From positions 124,001 through 188,000 of the forward strand of contig JAXMOG010000002.1 in assembly GCA_034670065.1 (NCBI GenBank): a DNA stretch of 64,000 nt. Reading direction: 5' to 3'. Positions 1 through 8,984 of the stretch are shown piece by piece. Every line of letters begins with the position of its first letter. Position 1 is the stretch's first letter. Under the pieces are notes generated by a model that worked only from the letters and a program-made list of their open reading frames with translations, did no database searches and was not told where the DNA came from. Made by a program: the position numbers and the translations under genes. Source of the stretch: Mesobacterium_A sp034670065 (lineage in GTDB: Bacteria; Pseudomonadota; Alphaproteobacteria; Rhodobacterales; Rhodobacteraceae).

Positions 1-1
1 A

Positions 2-178
2 ACCGCGAAAGACGCCATCGCCTGGCAAATTTTGATGAAAGAAGAAATGGGAAACCGTTGGCTTCAACCCGATCTGTTCCGCCTTGGGGCGTCGTCCATG
101 CTGGGCGATATTGAGCGTCAGCTGGAACACTATGTTACCGGGCGCTATGCCGCCTCGCACCGTCACGCGCTCAGCTAA
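2..178 (+). CDS. deoC: Deoxyribose-phosphate aldolase, C-terminal end (partial)
   Basis: The window opens inside this gene; 58 in-frame codons are visible before the TAA. The tail RLGASSMLGDIERQLEHY followed by a Tyr/His-rich end is typical of the long alphaproteobacterial DeoC. DeoC cleaves 2-deoxyribose-5-phosphate into glyceraldehyde-3-phosphate and acetaldehyde in the cytoplasm. It lies 11 bases before the aldehyde dehydrogenase gene, which could oxidise that acetaldehyde, so the two are probably one operon. The active-site lysine lies outside the window, so the call rests on the C-terminus and the context. Confidence 0.8.
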   Translation, partial: TAKDAIAWQILMKEEMGNRWLQPDLFRLGASSMLGDIERQLEHYVTGRYAASHRHALS

Positions 179-189
179 GGAGCCAACCC

Positions 190-2553
190 ATGTCGCAAAT
201 CGCAGAGATTCTGGACTCTATGGATTACGGTGTCGCCCCTGAAGACGCCTCGATCGCCAAAGCCTGGCTGGCCGAACATGCTGGCGGGTTTGGCCATTTC
301 ATTGCTGGGGCGTTTACAGCACCCGGACAAACGTTTGGCGTGACCAACCCCGCAACGGCCGAAGTGATTGCACAGGTCACCCAAGGCGTAGATGCTGATG
401 TTGATGCCGCCGTGAGGGCCGCCCGCACCGCGCAACCCAAATGGGCAGCTTTGGGAGGGCATGGCCGGGCGAAATATCTGTATGCCTTGGCCCGGCACAT
501 CCAGCAACACGCACGTCTTTTGTCGGTGACCGAGACACTGGACAACGGCAAACCCATTCGCGAAACGCGCGATATCGATGTGCCTTTGGTGGTGCGTCAT
601 TTCTATCACCACGCCGGGTGGGCCGAGATCTTGGAAGATGAATTTCCCGGTGCTGCGCCGCATGGGGTTTGCGGGCAGGTGATTCCGTGGAATTTTCCGC
701 TGTTGATGCTGGCGTGGAAAGTTGCCCCCGCCTTGGCTGCGGGAAATACCGTGGTGCTGAAACCGGCAGAATACACCCCGCTGACTGCCCTGTTGCTGGC
801 CCAGATCGCCAGCGAAGTTGGTCTGCCAGCGGGCGTTCTGAATATTGTCACAGGTGACGGAGCAACCGGTGCCGCCTTGGTGCAACATCCCGGCGTAGAC
901 AAGGTTGCCTTTACCGGATCGACTGATGTTGGCCGTTTGATCCGTCAGCAAACAGCCGGGTCGGGTAAGGCGCTGACATTGGAACTGGGCGGCAAGTCTC
1001 CGTTCATCGTTTTCGCGGATGCAGATATTGATGCCGCTGTCGAAGGTGTGGTTGATGCAATCTGGTTCAATCAGGGACAGGTTTGTTGTGCCGGGTCGCG
1101 CATATTGGTGGCCGAGGCGATTGAACCGCGGTTCACCGAACTTTTGAAAGCGCGCATGGCCAAGCTGCGTGTGGGTGATCCACTGGACAAATCCGTAGAT
1201 ATGGGCGCAATCGTGCACCCTGTTCAATTGGATCGTATCCGTGAACTGGTTGCCAAAGGCGAGGCCGAAGGTGCCGTCCTGACACAAGGCAATGCGCCGG
1301 AGGGATGCTTTTACCCGCCAACAATCGCAGAAGGTGTTGAACCAGCCTCAACCCTGGCAACAGAAGAGGTGTTTGGCCCGGTGGTCACTTTGACCAGTTT
1401 TCGCACGCCTGCCGATGCGATCGCGCTGGCGAATAATTCAAACTACGGATTGGCCGCCTCTATCTGGTCAGAGAATGTGAATTTGGCCTTGGATATTGCG
1501 GCCAAAGTGAAGGCCGGTGTGGTGTGGGTTAACGCGACCAATCTGTTTGATGCGGCAGCAGGCTTTGGTGGATACCGAGAAAGCGGCTTTGGTCGCGAAG
1601 GCGGGCGCGAGGGCATGGCGGCCTATCTGGCGATGCCGAAAAATGGCAAGCCGGGAAAACCAGAAGCCGCGCCCGAAACGTTGAATCCGATGCCAGGCGA
1701 ATATGTTGCCAACACGGAAATCGACCGAACCGCCAAGATGTACGTGGGCGGAAAACAAGCGCGGCCGGACAGTGGGTATTCCTATCAGGTGATGGGTGGG
1801 AAAAAAGCAGTTGGGCTGGCTGGATTGGGAAGTCGGAAAGACATTCGCAATGCGGTTGAGGCCGCCAGTAAAGCAGCGGGTTGGGGCAAGGCCACAGGCC
1901 ATAACCGAGCTCAGGTGCTGTTTTATTTGGCGGAAAACATGGCCCAACGGGCGGATGAGTTCCAATCCCGCCTGCGTTTGATGGGGCAAAGCAAAGCTGC
2001 GGCGGAAGTCGAAGTGGAAACAAGTTTGCGCCGGTGCTTCTGGTATGCGGCACAGGCTGACAAGTTCGACGGTGCCGTGCATTCCACCGCCAACCCTTAT
2101 GTGACCTTGGCAATGAATGAACCGTTGGGCGTGATTGGCATTGCCTGCCCGAATACGCGGCCTTTGCTTGGGTTCCTGTCGCTGGTTCTGCCTGCAATTG
2201 CGATGGGCAATTCTGTGGTTGTGGTGCCCAGTCAGAATGCGCCCCTGGCTGCGACGGACCTGTATCAAGTGTTGGAAACGTCAGACGTTCCAGGTGGCGT
2301 GGTCAACATCGTGACAGGCCCCCGCGATGAGCTGTCAAAGACTTTGGCCCAACATGATGGCGTGGCAGCTATGTGGTACTTTGGCACGCAAGACGGCTGC
2401 ACAATGGTCGAGGCTGCGTCGACCGGAAACCTGAAACAAACCTGGACCGAAGTTGCCGGTGTGCGTGATTTTGCCGGACCGGCTGGCCAAGGCCGCCCGT
2501 TCTTGCATCGGGCGACGCAGGTCAAAAATATCTGGGTGCCTTACGGCGAATAA
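190..2553 (+). CDS. Two-domain aldehyde dehydrogenase (ALDH16-like)
   Basis: A 787-residue NAD(P)-dependent aldehyde dehydrogenase. Residues about 25-490 form a complete catalytic domain: the general-base Glu265 in LELGGKSP and the nucleophile Cys299 in FNQGQVC are both present. Residues about 510-787 form a second, shortened ALDH fold with no matching catalytic Cys, which is the two-domain layout of the ALDH16 family. The ATG is preceded by a good ribosome site (AAGGAG). Its place straight after deoC suggests that it oxidises acetaldehyde or a related aldehyde from deoxyribonucleoside breakdown; the substrate is inferred. Family assignment is strong. Confidence 0.9.
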   Translation: MSQIAEILDSMDYGVAPEDASIAKAWLAEHAGGFGHFIAGAFTAPGQTFGVTNPATAEVIAQVTQGVDADVDAAVRAARTAQPKWAALGGHGRAKYLYALARHIQQHARLLSVTETLDNGKPIRETRDIDVPLVVRHFYHHAGWAEILEDEFPGAAPHGVCGQVIPWNFPLLMLAWKVAPALAAGNTVVLKPAEYTPLTALLLAQIASEVGLPAGVLNIVTGDGATGAALVQHPGVDKVAFTGSTDVGRLIRQQTAGSGKALTLELGGKSPFIVFADADIDAAVEGVVDAIWFNQGQVCCAGSRILVAEAIEPRFTELLKARMAKLRVGDPLDKSVDMGAIVHPVQLDRIRELVAKGEAEGAVLTQGNAPEGCFYPPTIAEGVEPASTLATEEVFGPVVTLTSFRTPADAIALANNSNYGLAASIWSENVNLALDIAAKVKAGVVWVNATNLFDAAAGFGGYRESGFGREGGREGMAAYLAMPKNGKPGKPEAAPETLNPMPGEYVANTEIDRTAKMYVGGKQARPDSGYSYQVMGGKKAVGLAGLGSRKDIRNAVEAASKAAGWGKATGHNRAQVLFYLAENMAQRADEFQSRLRLMGQSKAAAEVEVETSLRRCFWYAAQADKFDGAVHSTANPYVTLAMNEPLGVIGIACPNTRPLLGFLSLVLPAIAMGNSVVVVPSQNAPLAATDLYQVLETSDVPGGVVNIVTGPRDELSKTLAQHDGVAAMWYFGTQDGCTMVEAASTGNLKQTWTEVAGVRDFAGPAGQGRPFLHRATQVKNIWVPYGE

Positions 2554-2573
2554 GAACGGGACCGCGAACAAAA

Positions 2574-2596
2574 AACGGGGGCGTGAAGCCCCCGTT
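2574..2596. terminator. Bidirectional intrinsic terminator
   Basis: Perfect 9-bp inverted repeat AACGGGGGC / GCCCCCGTT around a GTGAA loop, with A-rich sequence on one side and T/C-rich sequence on the other. It lies between the convergent aldehyde dehydrogenase and dapB genes and can serve both. Confidence 0.8.
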
Positions 2597-2619
2597 CTTC
2601 GGTCAGTTGATCTTGTTTT

Positions 2620-3438
2620 CTACAGCTTGTTCAAGCCCAGAACATCAATCATGTCATATTCGCCGGGTGCCTGATCCTGGCCCCACAAAGCGGCTTTGAT
2701 TGCGCCTTTGGCAAACAGCGATCGATCTTCTGCGATATGGCGGATGATGATGCGCTCACTCTGCGACGCAAAAATCACGTCATGCTCGCCAACAATGCCA
2801 CCGCCGCGCACGGCATGAAACCCGATGTCGCCCCGCTTTCGTGCTCCGGTGATACCGTCGCGCCCGCGATCCGAGACCTCTTCCAGATCGACGTCGCGCC
2901 CTTGGGCAGCGGCTTCGCCTAACATCAGAGCAGTGCCAGAGGGCGCATCGACTTTGCGATTGTGGTGGGATTCAATAATTTCGATGTCGAAATCGGCATC
3001 CAATGCGGCGGCAACTTGCCGGGTCAAAACCGTCAGCAAATTGACGCCCAGGCTCATGTTGCCAGCACGCACGATCACTGCATGCCGTGCCGCCGCGCGC
3101 ACCTTTGTCAGATCGTCATCGCTCATCCCGGTGGTGCCGATCACATGCACGGCCCGTGCCTGTGCGGCCAGTTCGGCAAAAGCAATCGTTGCCGCCGGCG
3201 CTGTAAAATCGATCACTGCCTGTGCACGGGAAAACGCATCCAGCGGATCGTCCGATACAGTGACCCCCAAGGCCGCACCACCCATGGCGGTGCCCAAGTC
3301 TTGGCCCACCCAAGGGTGGCCGCTGCGTTCCAATGCGCCAACCAGCGTCAGCCGCCCGTCTTCCAGAACTTGTTGCACAAGCATCTGACCCATCCGGCCA
3401 GACACCCCCGTGATCACCACGCCAGGCTGTTGCGTCAT
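2620..3438 (-). CDS. dapB: 4-hydroxy-tetrahydrodipicolinate reductase
   Basis: A 272-residue reductase of the lysine/diaminopimelate pathway, full length for the family. The N-terminal Rossmann motif GVSGRMGQ binds NAD(P)H. The active-site segment ESHHNRKVDAPSGTA holds the conserved His and Lys of DapB. It reduces the DapA product to tetrahydrodipicolinate in the cytoplasm, feeding peptidoglycan and lysine synthesis. It is divergent from rbfA, with under 90 bases between the start codons, and converges with the aldehyde dehydrogenase gene across a shared terminator. Nothing unusual is seen. Confidence 0.96.
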   Translation of the reverse strand: MTQQPGVVITGVSGRMGQMLVQQVLEDGRLTLVGALERSGHPWVGQDLGTAMGGAALGVTVSDDPLDAFSRAQAVIDFTAPAATIAFAELAAQARAVHVIGTTGMSDDDLTKVRAAARHAVIVRAGNMSLGVNLLTVLTRQVAAALDADFDIEIIESHHNRKVDAPSGTALMLGEAAAQGRDVDLEEVSDRGRDGITGARKRGDIGFHAVRGGGIVGEHDVIFASQSERIIIRHIAEDRSLFAKGAIKAALWGQDQAPGEYDMIDVLGLNKL

Positions 3439-3525
3439 CGCGTGTCTTCCTTTGTTTATGTTCCCGCCGTATTAGCGGGCCTAGGCCTTCTTGGCAAAGG
3501 GCAGTCAAAAGCGTAAGTGAGTCTT

Positions 3526-3921
3526 ATGGCAAAGAACCGATCACATGAGGGCGCAGGCCCAACACAAAGACAATTGCGCGTGGGCGAACTGGTTCGCCGC
3601 ACGTTGTCAGATGTGTTGAACCGCGGCGATATCCACGACCCGGACCTAAACCGGTTGTCCATCACTGTAGGAGAGGTGCGCACATCGCCCGATCTGAAAG
3701 TCGCCACGGCATATGTCATGCCGTTGGGCGGGAATAATCGTGAAGAAGCACTGGAGCTGTTGAAACGCAACAAAGCTGAGTTGCGCCGTGCGGTCTCTAA
3801 GAACCTGACGCTGAAATTCGCGCCGGATCTGCGTTTCCGGATCGATGAAACCTTCGATCAGATGGATGAAACGCGCCGTCTGTTCAGCGATGATGTAGTG
3901 CGCCGGGATGTCGAAAGCTGA
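3526..3921 (+). CDS. rbfA: Ribosome-binding factor A
   Basis: RbfA assists late maturation of the 30S subunit by binding near the 5' end of 16S rRNA. The predicted protein starts MAKNRSHEG and carries the family core (QLRVGELVRRTLSDVL near the N-terminus; TSPDLKVATAYVMPLGG in the middle). Its 131 residues fit the family. I chose ATG 3526 over an in-frame GTG at 3517 because homologues begin MAKN. It overlaps the next gene by 14 bases, so the two are translationally linked. rbfA is normally followed by truB; here a DUF2233 gene lies between. Confidence 0.93.
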   Translation: MAKNRSHEGAGPTQRQLRVGELVRRTLSDVLNRGDIHDPDLNRLSITVGEVRTSPDLKVATAYVMPLGGNNREEALELLKRNKAELRRAVSKNLTLKFAPDLRFRIDETFDQMDETRRLFSDDVVRRDVES

Positions 3922-4672
3922 AGCTGTGCGCCGTGCAGGTGCTTGGGTTCTGACCTTCGTTGGTCTGATTCTGGCACAAGCGGCGCATGCAACACAGTGC
4001 GAAACGGTCAACTATCAAGGCAATCAGTATTCCGTTTGTCGCGTGGACTTGGCGGCTGATGATTTGCGCCTGTTTTTGTATGATGATCTGGGCAATCCCT
4101 TTGGGCATTTCACATCGCTGCAGGAATCTCTGCTGGCGCAGGGCGAACGGTTGGTCTTTGCCATGAATGGCGGGATGTACCACGAAAACCGGGCGCCTGT
4201 CGGGCATTATCTGGAAAACGGGCAGGAAGTTATGCGTGTGGTTCCCAATGCGGGGCCGGGGAATTTTGGCTTGTTGCCCAACGGTGTCTTGTGCATCGGG
4301 GATGAACAAGCCGAAGTGATTGAAACGCTGCGCTACTTAGACAACGCGCCGAACTGCAAATATGCCACGCAATCAGGGCCCATGCTGGTGATCGACGGCG
4401 CATTGCACCCGGCTTTTCTGAAAGACAGTACGTCACGCCTTATCCGCAATGGGGTCGGCACAACGGATGATGGAAAAGCAGCGGTTTTTACCATCTCTGA
4501 CAATGCTGTCAGCTTCCACGAATTTGGCAGCTTTTTCCGCGACTATCTGGGATTGCGGCAAGCGCTGTTTTTAGAGGGCAATGTTTCGCGATTGTTTGCA
4601 CCGTCCCTTGGCAGAGCGGATTTGGGTCGGCGTATGGGGCCCATTGTGGGCGTTGTCGAACCGGCAAGCTGA
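3908..4672 (+). CDS. Secreted DUF2233 (phosphodiester glycosidase-like) protein
   Basis: A 254-residue protein with an N-terminal hydrophobic segment (about residues 13-28, ending AAHAT) that looks like a signal peptide. The remainder fits the DUF2233/NAGPA phosphodiester-glycosidase family: FAMNGGMYHENRAPVG (Asn/Gly/Met-rich active-site region), GNFGLLPNGV, ATQSGPMLV and FLEGNVSRL. Family members remove sugar-1-phosphate caps or act on periplasmic phosphodiesters; the substrate here is unknown. The overlap with rbfA indicates co-transcription with ribosome-maturation genes, but no functional link is evident. Confidence 0.8.
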   Translation: MSKAEAVRRAGAWVLTFVGLILAQAAHATQCETVNYQGNQYSVCRVDLAADDLRLFLYDDLGNPFGHFTSLQESLLAQGERLVFAMNGGMYHENRAPVGHYLENGQEVMRVVPNAGPGNFGLLPNGVLCIGDEQAEVIETLRYLDNAPNCKYATQSGPMLVIDGALHPAFLKDSTSRLIRNGVGTTDDGKAAVFTISDNAVSFHEFGSFFRDYLGLRQALFLEGNVSRLFAPSLGRADLGRRMGPIVGVVEPAS

Positions 4673-4742
4673 TCGCGCGGCGCGTTGACAGGCCACATCC
4701 CTTCCGGTACGCGACCGGCCTTCACATAGAACGAGGCGATAC

Positions 4743-5651
4743 ATGGGCCGCAAACGCAAAGGTCGCGCGATTTCAGGTTGGTTGATTGTCGATAAGCCTG
4801 CAGGCCCGACGTCTTCTGCCGTAGTAAACAAGGTGCGCTGGGCGCTTGGCGCGGCCAAGGCTGGCCATGCGGGTACGCTGGACCCCGAAGCGACGGGCGT
4901 CTTGGCAATCGCATTGGGTGAGGCGACTAAAACTGTTCCCTACATCACCGACGCGTTGAAAGCTTATCGGTTCACAGTGCGTTTGGGCCAATCGACGAAC
5001 ACCGATGATGCCGAGGGCGAAGTTCAGGAAACCTCAGAAACCCGCCCTTCTGACGATCAGATCAAAGACGCCCTTGGCCAGTTTGTGGGCGACATTATGC
5101 AGGTGCCGCCAAAGTTCTCAGCGGTCAAGATCGACGGCCAGCGCGCCTATAAGTTGGCGCGCGACGGTGAAGACGTCGAAATCGCAGCACGCCCTCTTTA
5201 TGTCGATGAGTTGGTTATGACGGATCGCCCTGATGCCGATCATGTCGAGTTAGAGCTGGTGTGTGGCAAAGGCGGTTACGTTCGTTCCATCGCCCGTGAT
5301 CTGGGCCAAGCCTTGGGATGCTACGGCCACGTCAAATGTCTCCGCCGCATCTGGTCGGGTCCGTTTGAAGCAGAAGATGGTGTGTCGCTGGAAGAGATTG
5401 AACGGTTGGCCAAAACGCCGGAACTGGATGAGTTTCTGAAACCGTTAGAATTGGGACTTGCTGATCTGCCCGAAGCACGCTGTACCGCCGAAAACGCAAC
5501 CCGTTTGCGCAATGGCAACCCCGCTATGGTTTTGGCCGCCGACGTTGAATATGGCGATGAATGCTGGGTCTCATTAGATGGGCAGGCCGTGGCCGTTGGT
5601 ACGTTTAAGGGCGGAATGCTGCACCCGACTCGTGTCTTTTTGGGCGGTTGA
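4743..5651 (+). CDS. truB: tRNA pseudouridine(55) synthase
   Basis: TruB isomerises U55 to pseudouridine in the T-loop of nearly all tRNAs. The 302-residue protein has the family start GWLIVDKPAGPTSS and the catalytic Asp47 in HAGTLDPEATG. KVPPKFSAVKIDGQRAY-like and GGYVRSIARDLG segments, also typical of the family, follow. It belongs to the rbfA-truB-rpsO-pnp group common to proteobacteria. Its stop codon overlaps the ribosome-binding site of the next gene. Confidence 0.96.
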   Translation: MGRKRKGRAISGWLIVDKPAGPTSSAVVNKVRWALGAAKAGHAGTLDPEATGVLAIALGEATKTVPYITDALKAYRFTVRLGQSTNTDDAEGEVQETSETRPSDDQIKDALGQFVGDIMQVPPKFSAVKIDGQRAYKLARDGEDVEIAARPLYVDELVMTDRPDADHVELELVCGKGGYVRSIARDLGQALGCYGHVKCLRRIWSGPFEAEDGVSLEEIERLAKTPELDEFLKPLELGLADLPEARCTAENATRLRNGNPAMVLAADVEYGDECWVSLDGQAVAVGTFKGGMLHPTRVFLGG

Positions 5652-5659
5652 AGGTTGCG

Positions 5660-6160
5660 ATGATTGAACGGTCTCATAGCCAGAACGGATGTGAGTCCTC
5701 CGCATTTTATTCAGAGTGTGAGACGTATCGTTATGGTTTGCGCCGCACTTGGGCGGCCAGCGGGCCAACCATACTTTACGTTATGCTGAACCCGTCAACC
5801 GCCGATGAGTTACGCAATGACCCAACGATCGAGCGTTGCGAACGGCGCGCGCGACAGCTTGGCTTTGGCACCATGTCTATCGCCAATCTATTTGCGTATC
5901 GCGCCACACAGCCCAAAGATTTGAAACGCGCCAAAACGCCGATTGGCCCCGAGAATGATGCCCTATTGCAAGAGTGGCATGGCCAAGCAGACATGACATT
6001 GGCCGCTTGGGGCGTGCATGGTGAGCACATGGATCGTCACAATGCCGCTTTGGGCCTGTTTTCAGGGCCTTTGCATCACTTGGGCTTGACCAAGGCAGGG
6101 TTGCCAAGGCATCCGCTTTATGTGGCCTACACGCAAAAACCCGAGCTTTGGATCAGGTAA
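5660..6160 (+). CDS. DUF1643 domain protein
   Basis: A 166-residue protein covered almost entirely by DUF1643: YGLRRTWAASGPTILYVMLNPSTAD near the start, then FGTMSIANLFAYRATQP and a C-terminal HHLGLTKAGLPRHPLY. The biochemical function of the family is unknown. I prefer ATG 5660 to an in-frame TTG at 5648 because GAAGG lies 5 bases upstream of the ATG and overlaps the truB stop. It is probably co-transcribed with truB and the next small gene. No signal peptide or membrane segment is visible. Confidence 0.85.
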   Translation: MIERSHSQNGCESSAFYSECETYRYGLRRTWAASGPTILYVMLNPSTADELRNDPTIERCERRARQLGFGTMSIANLFAYRATQPKDLKRAKTPIGPENDALLQEWHGQADMTLAAWGVHGEHMDRHNAALGLFSGPLHHLGLTKAGLPRHPLYVAYTQKPELWIR

Positions 6161-6161
6161 G

Positions 6162-6431
6162 ATGACACCGATTACTCATGAAGACGCCACCCGTTTGGCC
6201 GATGCAATCGAAACCCTGTCGCAGCACCGGTTTGTCCAGGTGCACAACTCCAAGCGACGATTGATCTGGTTTCAGTTTCTGCGCGGTTTGGCCTTTGGGT
6301 TTGGAACAGCTGTTGGCGCGTCGTTGATGGTGTCAGCTGTTGTTGTGGCCTTAAGTCAGGTCGAATTTATCCCGGTTATCGGTCAGTGGGCGACGCAAAT
6401 CATCGAAGAAATCGAAACCGTCAATCAGTAA
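6162..6431 (+). CDS. Small membrane protein (DUF5665-like)
   Basis: An 89-residue protein whose ATG follows the upstream stop by one base. A basic segment (NSKRRLIWFQFLRG) precedes one membrane helix at about residues 40-65 rich in Gly, Ala and Val. The pattern matches the DUF5665 family of small inner-membrane proteins with no known function. An intrinsic terminator follows, so it ends the truB transcription unit. The family call is from recognition of the pattern rather than from a search. Confidence 0.7.
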   Translation: MTPITHEDATRLADAIETLSQHRFVQVHNSKRRLIWFQFLRGLAFGFGTAVGASLMVSAVVVALSQVEFIPVIGQWATQIIEEIETVNQ

Positions 6432-6462
6432 CCGCGCTTTAACCCGCACGGGTGATCAATAG

Positions 6463-6490
6463 AGCCAGACGTGGGTACGTCTGGCTTTTT
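6463..6490 (+). terminator. Intrinsic terminator after the truB unit
   Basis: A 10-bp perfect stem AGCCAGACGT / ACGTCTGGCT closed by GGGT and followed by five T. It separates the truB unit from the RTX-type gene. Confidence 0.88.
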
Positions 6491-6514
6491 GCTCTCTGAT
6501 ACGGGTTCGCGCGC

Positions 6515-7510
6515 ATGTTGTTGTTGGCAGGTTTGATGGGCATGATGGTTGTCAGCTCTGTTGCGATCATTGCCACAGGTCCAGATGCGCCAGACGCAGA
6601 TCACGATGATGATGCGCCCACTGAAGATGAAGAAAACGCGCAACCGCCGCAATCCGATGGCGGTGTCCTGTCGCAATTCCTGAACAGCTCTGACCTTTTG
6701 GACACCATCGAAGAGGAGATGGAGGAGGAAGACGCGCTGTTAGGGTCAGAAGATTTGGATTTTCTGTCTGGTACGGATGGGGATGACGATATCTCTGGGT
6801 TTGGCGGATCCGATCAGGCAATGGGTGGCAACGGGGATGATACAATCCACGGCGGCGCTGGGGACGACACCCTTCATGGCGAGATGGGCCATGATATTTT
6901 GTCCGGCAGTGACGGCGATGACGAATTGTTTGGCCATGAGGGTAACGACACGATTACCGGAGGGGACGGCGCGGATTCACTGGTTGGTGGTTTGGGCGCT
7001 GACCTGTTGTCTGGTGGCGATGGCGCTGATGCGCAACATGGCCGGGAAGGGGGGGATCATCTGATTGGCGGTGCTGGGCAGGATGTATTGTTCGGCGGCG
7101 ACGGTGATGACTATGTCGATGGGCAAACCGGGGAAGGCGAAGCAGCAGAGGGTGATCATCTGAATGGTGGCAATGGCGATGACACCATTGCAGTTGGGCC
7201 GGGGGATGTGGCCCACGGTGGGGCAGGGTTGGACCTTTTTTCTCTACAAACGACCCAAGCCCAATCTGAGGCGGCAGAAATCTCTGATTTTGACCATGGG
7301 CAGGATCAGATCATGATCGTCTATGACCCGGCGAGTGGCGAAGCACCAGAAATCACGTTTGAACCATCTGCTGACGATCCGGGTTTGATGGGTGTTGCGG
7401 CTGATGGCGCGGTTTTGGCATGGCTGCCGGTAGATCAGGTGCCAACTGTTGAAGACATACTGCTGGTCGCGAAATCGGCACTGCCAGTCGATGGTCAGGC
7501 AGAGGTCTGA
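6515..7510 (+). CDS. RTX-type calcium-binding repeat protein with N-terminal membrane anchor
   Basis: A 331-residue acidic protein. Residues 1-22 are a hydrophobic helix (MLLLAGLMGMMVVSSVAI), followed by a low-complexity Asp/Glu linker. From about residue 90 to 240 there are many copies of the nonapeptide GGxGxDxhx (for example GGNGDDTIHGGAGDDTLHG), which form calcium-binding parallel beta-rolls. The C-terminal part (about 245-331) is non-repetitive and resembles the cap seen after such repeats. The N-terminal helix suggests membrane anchoring rather than classical C-terminal type I export. The role is unknown. It lies between two intrinsic terminators, so it is probably transcribed alone. 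Confidence 0.85.
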   Translation: MLLLAGLMGMMVVSSVAIIATGPDAPDADHDDDAPTEDEENAQPPQSDGGVLSQFLNSSDLLDTIEEEMEEEDALLGSEDLDFLSGTDGDDDISGFGGSDQAMGGNGDDTIHGGAGDDTLHGEMGHDILSGSDGDDELFGHEGNDTITGGDGADSLVGGLGADLLSGGDGADAQHGREGGDHLIGGAGQDVLFGGDGDDYVDGQTGEGEAAEGDHLNGGNGDDTIAVGPGDVAHGGAGLDLFSLQTTQAQSEAAEISDFDHGQDQIMIVYDPASGEAPEITFEPSADDPGLMGVAADGAVLAWLPVDQVPTVEDILLVAKSALPVDGQAEV

Positions 7511-7645
7511 TAACGCGAATCGTCTTTTCTTTTTAGATGTTCTGCCCTATACGCCCTCATCCGCGCCTGCCGCGGACTTCTCCATGGGCCCTGCTGGACG
7601 ACATCCCGGCTTGTGCCTTCACCCTTAACCGATAAGGAGACCCCG

Positions 7646-7915
7646 ATGTCGATTACTGCAGAAGAAAAAGCACGCCTGATGAAGGAATACGCCACCAAAG
7701 AAGGCGACACTGGTTCGCCCGAAGTACAGGTGGCCATCCTGACCAGCCGTATCACCACGCTGACCGAGCACTTCAAAACCCACAAGAAGGACAACCACTC
7801 TCGTCGTGGCCTTCTGAAGCTGGTGGCACAACGCCGTAAGCTTCTGGACTATCTGAAGGGCAAAGAAGATGCGCGCTACCAGGCCCTGATCAAGAGCCTC
7901 GGCATCCGCCGCTAA
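7646..7915 (+). CDS. rpsO: 30S ribosomal protein S15
   Basis: An 89-residue S15 with the hallmark GDTGSPEVQVAILTSRI and the C-terminal RRGLLKLVAQRRKLLDYLK. It binds the 16S rRNA central domain early in 30S assembly. ATG 7646 is preceded by AAGGAGA at 7634-7640; an upstream in-frame start at 7613 would add residues not found in S15. A strong terminator follows, so rpsO is not simply read through into pnp as in the classical arrangement. Confidence 0.98.
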   Translation: MSITAEEKARLMKEYATKEGDTGSPEVQVAILTSRITTLTEHFKTHKKDNHSRRGLLKLVAQRRKLLDYLKGKEDARYQALIKSLGIRR

Positions 7916-7940
7916 TCTTACCGACCAGCAGAAGACCCAA

Positions 7941-7967
7941 ACCGCGCCCTACGGCGCGGTTTTTTTT
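7941..7967 (+). terminator. Intrinsic terminator after rpsO
   Basis: An 8-bp GC-rich stem ACCGCGCC / GGCGCGGT with loop CTAC and a run of eight T. Confidence 0.92.
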
Positions 7968-8063
7968 CGTTTTTGCGTCCACATCGTCAGAGTTTTGTCA
8001 GAATTCCACTATAGGGTGAGTCGAAACAAGTTATTAGCCAAATGGGTGTGGAGTGTTTGCCAA

Positions 8064-8900
8064 ATGAAATGTCGAGTGACAGGATTCTTGCTGGCATCAT
8101 TTTACCTTGTGGCGGCACCGGTATTGGCGACAGAATATCGTGACACTGATTGGAACATCGGTCTGTACGACAGCTGTACGCTGCCTTGCACCTGGTCGGT
8201 GGACGACGACCGAATGCAATCGGTAGAATGGATCGGGCCCGAACAATCGCAGGAATTGGCAGTCACGGTTTTACCGGGCGATCTTGGCGGATGCCAAAGC
8301 GATGCAACATCACGCGATGGGGCAAAATTTTGGGAACGCGCCGAGCTAACACAGTATTCATACTTGGCTGATGGACAAAGGTATCACATCCGGTTCAACG
8401 CCGAGTTTGAACTGGGGTTCACCGGCAAACGCGAAACGTTTTTCCAAATTCACGGATGGAGCAGAACGTGCCAATCGGCCCCTTTGATGATGTTACAGTT
8501 TGATTGGCGACACCTCAGAGCGTTGGTTTTGAAAGTTGTCGATGAAGAGGATTACTCCACCCCGAACCCGCGCGGTGATCTGGTGCAAGTGATAGATCAG
8601 AAGCCGGAATTGGACGAATTGAAGGGCAGAACGAATGTTTTTGACATTCAATTTGACCGCGCTTCCGATCCTGCGACGATAACTTTGGTCGTGAACGGGC
8701 AGGTGTTGGCCGAAAACGAAATTGTCCACATTGTTGACTGTGCAGAACCGCGAACGAAGTTTGGTATCTATCGCCCTGGTGAGCAAAACCCCGCCCCCTC
8801 GCGGGTGGTGTTCGACAAGATAAATATCGAAGGTTCCAGCGAGCCGATCTGTGCCGCCCCCGAGACTATTGAAATCACCATGCCCCCTGGGCCGAGCTGA
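8064..8900 (+). CDS. Secreted heparin-lyase-like (polysaccharide lyase) protein, copy A
   Basis: A 278-residue protein with a signal peptide (residues 1-22, cut near VLA-TEY). The mature part resembles the concanavalin-like 'polysaccharide lyase' family that includes heparin lyase I: GAKFWERAELTQ, FTGKRETFFQIHGW, SAPLMMLQF and FGIYRPGEQN. I chose ATG 8064 because an earlier in-frame TTG at 7995 would bury the signal peptide. It shares these motifs in the same order with the next gene, so the two arose by duplication. It carries about five cysteines suited to disulfides in the periplasm or outside the cell. The substrate is unknown and catalytic activity is not proven. Confidence 0.75.
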   Translation: MKCRVTGFLLASFYLVAAPVLATEYRDTDWNIGLYDSCTLPCTWSVDDDRMQSVEWIGPEQSQELAVTVLPGDLGGCQSDATSRDGAKFWERAELTQYSYLADGQRYHIRFNAEFELGFTGKRETFFQIHGWSRTCQSAPLMMLQFDWRHLRALVLKVVDEEDYSTPNPRGDLVQVIDQKPELDELKGRTNVFDIQFDRASDPATITLVVNGQVLAENEIVHIVDCAEPRTKFGIYRPGEQNPAPSRVVFDKINIEGSSEPICAAPETIEITMPPGPS

Positions 8901-8984
8901 TGAATAGTCAAAGGAATGTCACGTTAACCACCTACTAACGGCAAAGTCCGGGTCTAGTACTGATCCCGGAACGGGGACTTTGAC

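Noticed and set aside
175..1287. A 370-codon minus-strand frame opposite the aldehyde dehydrogenase gene
   Set aside because: Shadow frame; the plus-strand gene has full family motifs and a ribosome site.
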